Below are positions 1 to 9,760 of a stretch of DNA of 62,000 nt, piece by piece. Each line of letters begins with the position of its first letter. Position 1 is the stretch's first letter. The translations under genes and the position numbers were made by a program. Source of the DNA: Bugula neritina (lineage: Eukaryota > Bryozoa > Gymnolaemata > Cheilostomatida > Bugulidae); contig OZ037769.1 of NCBI GenBank assembly GCA_964035545.1, positions 295,001 to 357,000 of the forward strand, read 5' to 3'. Below the pieces are notes generated by a model that saw only the letters and a program-made list of their open reading frames with translations, did not search any database and was not told the DNA's origin.

Positions 1-55
1 TAGCTAGTAACTAGTAGCTAGTAACTAGTTACTATCTATTATCTTTTATCTATAG

Positions 56-561
56 GACCGTAGAATATGCACATGGATGCCTTAATGACGTTCCCAGAGA
101 GTTGGTGGGACCCTATGATGATGTAACCACATGTAGTGAAGATACCATCATGGATGGAGATTGCACCGAGACTGGTGGAATTTATGTAAGTAATGTTATG
201 CTACGTATGCTAAATCATATATTATGATATATTATTATACTATGTATGTTATGTCATATATATGTTTTATTATTTTATTTATTATATATACTCATGCTTT
301 ATCTGATATGTATCTACAAACAAAACTATGTACTTAATGATAGTATATAGAACAAACTATGCAAGCTACAATTTCACTTCTCTGTTACAGATCTGTGCCC
401 GATGCTGCAAGTCAGATAACTGTAACGACTGGGAGACCCAAGAAGAAATTTTAGCTGATGACGACGATGACGATGACAGCGGCTCTACAAATCTTTTACC
501 GTCTGCTCTTCTTCTTATTATCACCTTTCTATGCTCAATCAAACATCTAGTAGGCTTTTAG
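56..561 (+). CDS. Ly6/uPAR three-finger protein, GPI-anchored, 3' part only
   Basis: Two exons are visible, 56-185 and 391-561, joined in phase; earlier exons lie outside the window. The first has an AG acceptor at 54-55 and a GTAAGT donor at 186. The translated part carries the closing Ly6/uPAR signature CCKSDNCN. An acidic run of seven Asp and then a hydrophobic C-terminal tail ending at the TAG (559-561) follow, as expected for a GPI-anchor signal, so the product is probably displayed on the outer cell surface. It is a paralogue of the last module of the gene at 5314-8161: both have HGCL at the start of the penultimate exon, CxRCC near the last exon start, and the same intron phase. Ligand and role cannot be told from sequence. 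Confidence 0.75.
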
Positions 562-1330
562 ACTAAAGTCTGCTAATACAATATGGTATTATTTTATGTG
601 AAGCAGACTTATTCTTATTCGTTTAGCACAGTGTTATTTTTGTGCCTGTTTTTGTGCTTTTGAATTTCTGGCTCAACTTTTTATATTATATATTTTAATT
701 GATGATGAATTTAATTTGAAGACAAATATGATGTGGGTTGTGGATTTGTTCCTACCCGCTGATGAGTCACCAGCCTGCCATGTTTTATGACAAGTTTCTT
801 TAAGTTGTTTAAGCACCTACATCATGTCTGTAGTAGAAACTTCGATGTTGACAATAACTGGCAGGCCTTTATCTACCTTGTGTTAGTAAAATATAAAACT
901 CTTTCTGCAACGCACATACCTACTTGAATGATATATTACACTCACAATATCCCAGTCAGACTTGTCCGTAGTAATAGCTACTGATTGTCTTCAACACTAT
1001 AACTATAGCACATGTCTGTATTACCTTAACACTTTGCTAAGTTACACCAATACCTCGACTATTCAATGTATTGTTACAGTTTAAGCATGACAACAGAAAC
1101 CTACTCTGAACTCCTTTAAGATTTTTTACTTACCATGTACTATTACATATGCATTCGTTTAATATTTCCAACATATATTGCAATGGAAAGAATTTATTTC
1201 TATCAATTTCGAAGTTTCATGTCATTGCCAAGATAAACTCTTTCATCTTTTAGACTACAATATATGATTTCTAACTTGACATAGGTGTGACATATAAATG
1301 AGAGCTTTTCTACCAAATTACTATTCTATG
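562..1330. other. AT-rich intergenic, no gene seen
   Basis: No convincing exon or RNA gene was seen on either strand. The first part is presumably the 3' UTR of the Ly6-type gene ending at 561. Confidence 0.5.
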
Positions 1331-1344
1331 GTGTGTATATAATA

Positions 1345-1643
1345 GCAGACCAGAGTATACTCTCTATACATTTACGTCGTCTAGTATCACAGCATATACT
1401 CTGTATACACTTACAGTATATTTAGTATCACAGCATATAGTATGTATACACTTACAGTATATTTAGTATCACATGCAGGATATATACTCTGTATACACTT
1501 ACAGTATATAGTATCACAGCATATACTCTGTATACACTTACAGTATATAGTATCACAGGATATAGTATGTATACACTTACAGTATATTTAGTATCACATG
1601 CAGGATATATACTCTGTATACACTTAAGGTATGTAGTATCACA
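1345..1643. repeat. Minisatellite, about 60-70 bp unit
   Basis: Roughly four to five imperfect copies are present. Each contains TGTATACACTTACAGTATA followed by TAGTATCACA. Some units carry an extra GCAGGATATA block, so two unit variants alternate. It lies in intergenic DNA. Confidence 0.8.
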
Positions 1644-1904
1644 AATAATGGATGAGCTCGTTTATTGATTGACAAAAGTTATAAAAATTACCAAGAAAAA
1701 ACCTGTACAATATTGATTGTATGTCACTATAGTTAGAACCCACCTGTACGTCAATTAGTAATGATAGATAATGGTTTAGAAAAAGTGAAAGATGTAAGGC
1801 TGCAGAAGTCATCAATTTAGTGCACGTATGCCATACTGCAGTTTAACAACATCTTTACTTCACAAAGTGTGAAAATCATGGAGTATTATAATGGCTTGTG
1901 TTTT

Positions 1905-2267
1905 GTATGTGCTCCATAGTTATATGTGTTGATGTGATGAAAAAGAACTTCCTTATAGCCATTGTAACTGTTGTTGATGTTGCTAACACAAAGCACAATA
2001 GGTTATTACACTAACGGCAAAAACAGGTCTTTAATATCATTGAGTTAACTATTATTAATTTATTGTTAAAAAATTAAATAAAAATAATATCCATTTGTGC
2101 TTGACAGTTTGATGTTCGTATTATTTTACCAGTAAAAGCAATGTATTTGTATATGTGCTCCATGGTGATTTGTTAATGTGATGAAAAGAGAATTCTTAGC
2201 CATTGTAACTTTTGTTGATATTGCTAACACAAAGCATAATGGGTTATTACAGTAACAGCAAAAACAG
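1905..2267 (+). repeat. Diverged direct duplication, two copies of about 110-120 bp
   Basis: Copy one (about 1905-2026) and copy two (about 2150-2267) share GTGCTCCAT, ATGTGATGAAAA, AGCCATTGTAACT, GTTGAT, TTGCTAACACAAAGCA and GGTTATTACA in the same order and spacing. They are separated by about 120 bp of unrelated sequence. No coding potential was seen. Confidence 0.75.
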
Positions 2268-2889
2268 GTTTTCAGTAAAACATAAAACACTTTTATTGCA
2301 TATATGGATTATACGACTTTGCAGGGTGCTTTGAGCTAACAAAAAGCTACCAGATCCGTCATAGAGCACCTGCCTCAAAAATTGCATCATTATGTGACTT
2401 TGACAGTAAAATATAAATTGTCAATGATCGAGTTGCATAAAGCTTTTCCCATATAAAGATTATGCTACATAAAATTGAAGCTTTCTGGGTGTATAATTGG
2501 AATGTATAGTTTTTCCATCTACTACTTCACCAAACCTGTTGATATTTTGATATTTCAGAGACTGTATAGATGCTGATTGGCCAATAATGTATCATAAAAA
2601 GTTTATATACACAAACAACAAATGACTAACGACGATTACTAATTATATTAATGTCCAAAAAAAATTCAACTCTGCATATTGAATTTCTTTGTTGTGTATA
2701 TTTAAAGTACTAAATGATGGTTACCCAAACTATTGTGAGTGAAAGAACAAGTGTCCATGACAAAAATTTGCCATTTTAACTTAATTATTAATATTATTAT
2801 TATATTTACAATAATTGATTTAGTTAGGGTGGAATTCATGTTATTTTGCGCATCGAGTTCTATTAAGGGAAGGTAAATCTCAAAAAAGG

Positions 2890-3290
2890 TTCATTTCCTT
2901 CAGCGCATACAGTTATGGAGAGAAGATAACTCCTCGGTACTCACTTCAGCATACAGTTTACTATATAGAGGATAAATCCTGAGTGCTCACTTCAACATAC
3001 AGTTTATTTTTATAGAGAGTGGATAACTCTTGAGTATTTACTTGAACATACAGCTTACTTCATAGAGAGTGGATAACTCCTGAGTGCTCACTTCAACATA
3101 CAGTTTACTTTATAGAGAGTGGATAACTCCTGAGTGCTCACTTCAACATACAGTTTACTTTATAGAGAGTGGATAACTCCTGAGTGCTCACTTCAACATA
3201 GAGTTTCTTTATAGAGAGTGGATAACTCCTGAGTGCTCACTTCAACATAGAGTTTACTTTATAAAGAGTGGATAACTCTTGAATACTCAT
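2890..3290. repeat. Minisatellite, about 50 bp unit, 8 copies
   Basis: Each unit has CTTCAACATACAGTTTACTT, then TATAGAGAGTGGATAACTCC, then TGAGTGCTCA. Outer copies are more diverged than inner ones, as usual for arrays homogenised from the centre. It is intergenic. Confidence 0.85.
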
Positions 3291-3299
3291 TTTGGTGCA

Positions 3300-4285
3300 T
3301 GTTTTCCTTTATAATACAGTATTACCCTTTAAAGATGAAAAAAGTGCATTTATTGTTTTCAAATCTTTAATACACCTTTTTTTGTGAAAACCATAAAAAG
3401 CCTTTATGCCTTTTGAAAACATCTAATATGATCTGTTAATTTACTTACTTCTAACTACTTTACATAAAACTAACTTGCATGACCTCAAAACACAAAATGA
3501 TCAGAGCTGTTGTAAAGAAGTTATCTTCACTTGACCAGATCACATGTCATGACTACTCCTTCTCAAGAAACTAGATTACTCTAAAACTCCATGTGAAACT
3601 GAATGTGCTAAGGAAATTAACTTTTCTTCTTATTTCAACACAGTGGGTGGAATTGCTACGCAGCCGAAGATGCTGGCTTGCAGCATTTAATATGCATGGC
3701 ATATATGCAGCATGTGTAAATACATATGAAGTACGTTAGCATGCTTAATTATATTTAGTAATTCAGAAATCCAGATGATTGTTTATTCTAAAAGCAATAG
3801 TTTCGTTTTAGGACAAAAACTATGATAACTAAGAAAACCATGCTTTAAAAAAGTGAAACTTGAAACCTTTGTTTAAGCTACAAAATATATCATATGCAGC
3901 TACAAAGTGCCAACTGCTGAAATAGACTGCCTCTCAATTCACTGTTCATATAGATATTACACTAATATGAAAGTTTATTGAACGCAATTAAATCCAAGAA
4001 TTATGCTACAAACAATATCTGCTATGGTAGATAGCTAAGGGCAGTGGCAACTTAGCTCTGTTCTTGTATAGCTAGAGAAAGTTCATGCACCCAGCATCAT
4101 AATACTTGCTGCTTTATAATACATCTATAAGTATAGCATTGCCAGGCTACACAACAATATTATTATGTTGTGCTACAATGGTTGCCCATAGCAACAACCA
4201 AATAATGTTATACTTCAAGTAGAAGAGTTGAGTTAGCTAAAATTTAAGCATAGCAAAATTCCTATAAAATGATACAAAACTTATA
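3300..4285. other. AT-rich intergenic, no gene seen
   Basis: No ORF, exon pair or RNA structure was recognised. The stretch has only simple AT-rich sequence. Confidence 0.5.
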
Positions 4286-4368
4286 ATGTGCATGTGTGCG
4301 TGTGCGTGTGCATGTGTGTGCATGTGTGTATGTGTGGTGTGTGTTACCATAAAGAATAATACATTATA

Positions 4369-4433
<65 letters not shown>

Positions 4434-4439
4434 GTGCGT

Positions 4440-4518
<79 letters not shown>

Positions 4519-4612
4519 TGTGTGTGTGTGTGTGTATGTGTGCGTGTGTATGTGTGTGCATGTGCGTGTGTGTATGTATGTGCGTGCGTGCTTGTGTGTG
4601 TGTTTGTTCATT
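4286..4612. repeat. (GT)n microsatellite with TATG and CGTG interruptions
   Basis: About 325 bp of GT dinucleotides are broken by TATG and GCGTG variants and one non-repeat spacer near 4345-4370. The open frames across it on both strands are by-products of the repeat. Alternating purine-pyrimidine tracts of this kind can adopt Z-DNA in vitro. Confidence 0.95.
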
Positions 4613-5313
4613 TACTGCTCTTTGGAAAGTTTAATGACACCGGCATGTTTAAATGAATAAATAAATTTCTGTATTATAAATGTCATTGACAGCAACTTCT
4701 GCCTATATTGTATATATTGATTTATTCAGTTATTGCAAGTAAATAATTGAAAGGTTTTATAGAAATTGCGTAACCACCTAATCCTTAGACATTCACAATT
4801 CTCCTATATATTAGGAGCACACTCCAGAGGCTCCACAGTAACCTGAGAATATCTGAAGGAGACAGGCAGCTAAAGGCAAGGCTACTGCAGGTACACTGAC
4901 AGTTTCTTTACTGAATAATATATTCTACAGAAAAATTTCAAAATAATTATAGTTAAATATTTTGGCAAAACAATTAATCTAGTTTTAAATGAAAATTTGA
5001 GAAAATATGTATTCTAAAATTTGTTATTTGAACAAAAATTTTATAAATTATCTTTCTTAAATAAATTTAGGCTCTCTCAGCTTAAATACATTACCGTATT
5101 TTATTTCGAATTGGCAAGCAATAAGCTGGTATAAGACTATAGTGAGCTATAAAAAGCTTTACACAGCTCTTACTCCACATTGGTTGAGTAAACAGAGAAA
5201 ATATTTTCATCTAGCTTCTAATTAAATCTGGATATCATAACTTATTTTGTTAACAATTCTTTTCTACTATTTTAGATTTTCTGATAAGAAAATTTTTAAA
5301 ATATCTGTAAAAA
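4613..5313. other. 5' flank of the three-module Ly6 gene
   Basis: No coding exon was recognised. It lies immediately upstream of the ATG at 5314 and should contain the promoter or 5' UTR. A possible untranslated exon ending near 4890 (CTGCAG|GTACAC) is speculative. Confidence 0.35.
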
Positions 5314-6389
5314 ATGAACTGGGTGCCTGCACTAGTCATACTTATATGTGAGTAGATTTAATTACCTCATTTAGTATATATTATATTATTGACATTATGT
5401 GCACGTCTGTCATGTAACCAAAATTGATATATTTTCTAATGTCAAAATATCAAGTAATTGTATTGAATATATTTTGCATTTCTTGCAGGTACAATTGAAC
5501 TAGCTTGTTCAATAGAGTGTGATGGCAGAAGAAATCTGAAACAGGGAAAGACAATTTCCTGTTTGCATCTTGGCAATAAGCCAGATATAGAAGAACCGCA
5601 GTCTTGCCTGGTTGAGATGAGACATGATAGTGATGAACATTGTATTGCAAATAGCTGCGTGGTAAGTCATGTATAGTGCTGACTACTCAACACTCAACCA
5701 TCCTAATAATGAACTCAAACTAACATTTCTTTCACATGTAGAATGATTTAAGGTTCATAACTGTTGAAGTATATAATTTTAGTATTTAATATATAGTATG
5801 AACAACAGCCATCAGTAGAAAGTGAATTTGGAGTTTAACTCGCAATTTATTTTCCAGGAAGTTAACATTATGTTAGACACGGAAGAGTATGGAGATTCAA
5901 AGAACCTCATATGGAGCTTTTCTTCTTGCTTTAAGCCAGAGATGAAAGTTCGGATATGCGCTCCGGGGTATGATCCAGGTGAGGGAAGACAATAAACATT
6001 ATGTTAGCATATCTTATCTTGAATCTAATGAAGTAGTAAAATAGCTGCTTTAATTTATTGCACCTGGATGTATGCAGATTTCATAAACGGAACTGTCGGG
6101 ATGACAAGCACCACCCCCAACCCAAACACCACCTCAACTGCTACAGAGACTACTTCTACCACAACAGCACAGATAACCACCACACCGGAGGGTAATGCTA
6201 CTTCTACCACAACAGCTGAGCTTTCCTCGTCTACACCAATGCCGTCTACCACAGGTAATATATTTATTACATGATGTTCAATACTAAATGTAGTTTATAT
6301 AAAAAGTGAAATAACAATTAAATTATCCTTAATCAATATTAGTACATGAATATATAGTTTTGCGCTTTTAATAGTGTTTTTTTTTTAAA

Positions 6390-6427
<38 letters not shown>

Positions 6428-8161
6428 TTTGTTCACAATAAATAATGTTTGCCAACTCATAAATGATGACCTCCACTCACTACTACTAATATTTATTCAA
6501 ACAGAGAAGCCGGCTTTCATAGGATGTTATGTTGGGGAAGTAGCATTCGGGTGTTCACAGTGCAAGGAGAAGGAGGTAGAGGCGGAGCTAGAAGATGAGC
6601 ATGGTCTCTTGCCTAACATTGATGTCGTTGTCCAAATAGTAGGATGTTGCTCCGAGTCTCACTGCAAAGTTCCGACTCCAAAAGATGGTAATATAATATT
6701 GTATATTTCATAATAGAAACTTTTACATCTATTGTATCATGTTTGATCACTAAAAGCATATCTCACCAGAATTATGTGTAATATGTGATAAAGTTTTGGT
6801 ATAGCATTTCAGCCACAGTGAATGCTTCAAAGGAACCTTGTAAATACACAAATAGAATAGACTAAAAAGCCCTTTAGGAGTGCAACATTTTACCTACAAG
6901 TGCAGCAACACTGAGGCTATTGTTTAGTAGTATCTATAGAGTGCTAAGAAGTTGAGTTTGGTTGTAGCAGACAATAAGTGTTACTATGGCGACAACAATA
7001 ATCTCTATAGTGTGCGATGCTCCTCAGAATGTTACGGTTACGTGCACATTAACAAAGATGGCAAGCAAACGTAAGAAAAATAGACCCTTATCATTGTTAT
7101 AGGAACTGTTGCAATGCATTCTATAAGTATAAATCATTTGGACAGATTCTCTAAGTTTTAATTTGGTTTATGTTTCATTGCCAAAGAGAAAGAAATATTT
7201 ATTTTGTTAAAATGTTCTCTTAAAATCAAGATTTCTATTAATTTTTAATACTTGATAAATTATTTGAGATTAGAATTTTAGACCTAAGTATAACCATGTC
7301 TATTCTTACACTCTGAGTAAATGCAGCTTGAATTAACTCTTATAGTTGCAAACAGCATACTTTTGGTAATATACAGCATAATATTGGGGTAGCCATGTGT
7401 TATAACTAAACTACTTTATACAACATAAATACAAACTAAGTTAATAGGTACTGTACTGTTTTGTTTTTTAGCTCCCTCCATGGTTGTTTGAGTGATTTGC
7501 ACTATGACGACATTGTCCCATTTAAACCCGAGTCATGCACAAGCACTTACGAAGATGGAGCGTGTCAAGACATAAGCACCGAGGAGGCAAGTCTTTCTGC
7601 ATTTTTAATATCCTACAATATGCAGCAACAGTGTTTTGTATAAGCAAGAGAGTTAATAGTAAATTGCCATCAAGTGGAAGATTCACAGTATGAAGAAAAA
7701 TTTAAAAGAAACTGGAAAAATATATCTCATATTTAAATTTTAAAAAATTCAGAGCTGCATGGTATTTTTATGCAAACAAGTTTTCAAACAACCAGAATAA
7801 TGTCAATATGAACTAAGTATATGCATTTATTTCAAACTGAAAGACACACACGTCTAAGTGTAGATAATTCCTGAAATTAGTTGCTTACGTTTTAATCCAA
7901 TATTATGTCACTTTGAACCAATTTACACCACAAATGTGAAGTCACAAAAAATATGGAGTTATGTCTCCACAGATTCATTGGTTAGTCTATAAACATGTGT
8001 TGGTTTGACTGCAGGCGTGCATAAGGTGCTGTGACACACCACACTGCAACAGTTGGACCACCAAACAGGAGCTCATTGATGCAAAGACATCCTCAGCTCA
8101 TTTCCTTCTCCCATCCTTCTGTATTCTGCTACTCAATTGGATAATCACTGCCTTTGTCTAA
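5314..8161 (+). CDS. Multi-module Ly6/uPAR-type GPI-anchored glycoprotein
   Basis: Eight exons join in consistent phase: 5314-5347, 5489-5661, 5858-5978, 6078-6254, 6505-6687, 6971-7070, 7472-7586 and 8015-8161, for 349 residues. Residues 1-17 (MNWVPALVILIC...) form a signal peptide. A Cys-rich N-terminal module spans about 18-110. A Thr/Ser-rich, mucin-like linker spans about 118-168 and is probably O-glycosylated. A second module starts near Cys176 and closes with GCCSESHC (215-222). A third starts near Cys233 and closes with CCDTPHCN (306-313). A hydrophobic tail ends the protein, as for GPI attachment. CC-x4-CN/K is the Ly6/uPAR hallmark. The first module lacks a CC motif and is less certain. 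Intron 7 appears to use a GC donor (GAG|GCAAGT at 7587). It is paralogous to the gene ending at 561. Confidence 0.78.
6378..6424. repeat. Poly-T/poly-A run followed by (AT)n inside Ly6 intron 4
   Basis: A T9-A7 stretch leads into about 15 AT dinucleotides. It lies within intron 4 (6255-6504) of the Ly6-type gene. Confidence 0.9.
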
Positions 8162-9014
8162 TCTGTGTTCTAATTGTAGAAATGTAAAGTTTATTCAATT
8201 TCATTAACAAGTTTTAAAAAGTTATTATAGTATAGCAACTATTCTCATAGCTCTTATTGTTTTCGGTGATTATCTATATATAGCTTTAAGAGTTTTATAA
8301 AGCATTCAATAGCCAATGTTACCTATCTGAACAACTTTAAAGTTAATTATTGGCCATCACTGATTATTATGATTTAAATTATTGTTTCGTTTCATAGATG
8401 AAAGTTTCATATTTTTAATAGCCTAATATTGTTTTTTTTACCAATATTCAATTTAGTAATAATTTTTCAACAAATATTGGATATTTAGAAGTGGCTTGCA
8501 GTTTATATGCAAAAAAAGTATTGTCGGAGTTTTCCTGTTTTAAATGAAGATTTTGCTGGTGTACTTCACTACTTTAGTTATTTGGGTGATAAGTATGAGA
8601 ATAACAATGAAGTCTACTGTGAGTGACAGAGGGAATTCTATGATAAATTTGAGCAAGAGTTGTCTGTTCTTTTGAGAGTTCTAATGATGTCATGTGACCT
8701 CACATGTAAGACTGATGCTACAACTCGCAGGATTTTCACGAGTTTCACCCTATGTTTACTTGCTATTTATTTTTGTTTTACCTGGATTTATTCTAACCAC
8801 AAAAGATTATATATTTTATTGTTTATATAATTACTGTTTGCATTGAATAAATGTGTTTGCAACAGTTTACTAGTATTAATTGTTGATATTATGCAATGCA
8901 GTTGTACCATTGCTAGTTTAAAGCTTTGAAAACAGCGTTTCAGGCTTCAAAATGATTTTATCTATTTTATAAAATAATATATTATATGTTTTATATTATA
9001 TACTACATTAACTC
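8162..9014. other. 3' UTR and intergenic DNA after the Ly6 gene
   Basis: No coding exon was seen. An AATAAA hexamer at 8845-8850 could serve as a distant polyadenylation signal for the gene ending at 8161. Confidence 0.4.
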
Positions 9015-9220
9015 ACGCAAGTTTGTAGTTACCACCCCTGTGAGAAACCCCTGGTGGAATGGGTTTCTTTTGTTTAATCAGGCTAAGGACTTAATCAGAT
9101 GAGGCACAGGAGCAATTATGACTGAATGCTTTTCCCAACATCACCAATGGCCTTTTTCGGGCTCCAACCCATGACTTTGTGCTTACTAGACAAACGCTCT
9201 GACCCCTAGACCACGGCTGC
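9015..9220 (-). mobile_element. tRNA-derived SINE
   Basis: Read on the minus strand, the head (9220 to about 9160) looks like a tRNA gene. It has an RNA polymerase III A box TGGTCTAGGGGT (9202-9213) and a B box-like GGGTTGGAGCC (9160-9170) at tRNA-like spacing. A tRNA-unrelated body of about 140 bp follows, to about 9015. This head-plus-body layout defines tRNA-derived SINEs. The head has lost perfect cloverleaf pairing, so it is not a functional tRNA. No target-site duplication was verified because the flanks are simple AT sequence. The family was not identified. Confidence 0.65.
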
Positions 9221-9760
9221 ATATTATATACTATATATTATATGATATATTTTAACTATTACTTGTTATATATTATAATATACTTGTATTATATACTATA
9301 CATTGTATTATATGCTATATACTAATTTTAGAGTCATATAAAAGCCAATTCTAGCTAATTGAATATTTATAGCCAGCAGCATATTAATCAAGAGCTTTAT
9401 CTACTTCAACTATGAAATACTATAGACACTAAAGGATCATTGTTACAACATTGAAGAGCCTGTGAAATGTGACCCACATTTCTCATGAATAGAGCAGCTC
9501 AACATCTCACTGATGTGTCCATTTAGATTCTTCAATCAACTAGTCAATAATATTGTAACTTATCACAACAATACATCTACACCCAACATATCTCTTACTC
9601 TCTACATCTCTCTACGTCTCTCTAGGATATCCCTAGCGTCTCTCTGGCGTCTCTCTACGTCTCCCTTGTGTCTTGTGACATACATGTCTAGTGATTTACT
9701 GTGACACAGCGTCATGTCACTTTGAGATAGCAAAATTCTCTCGGAGCACAACTTTCAAAG
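9221..9760. other. 5' flank of the Shisa-type gene
   Basis: AT-rich sequence is followed near 9595-9670 by a short imperfect repeat of TCTCTACGTCTC and TCTCTGGCGTCTC. No exon was seen before the ATG at 9761. Confidence 0.4.

Noticed and set aside
4237-4660. Open frames of Cys-Val or His-Thr repeats on both strands
   Set aside because: Artefact of the GT dinucleotide array.
6055-6252. Minus-strand Val-rich open frame
   Set aside because: Antisense shadow of the Thr-rich linker exon of the Ly6-type gene.
9160-9220. Functional tRNA gene
   Set aside because: A and B boxes are present but cloverleaf stems are not well kept, and it continues into a SINE body.
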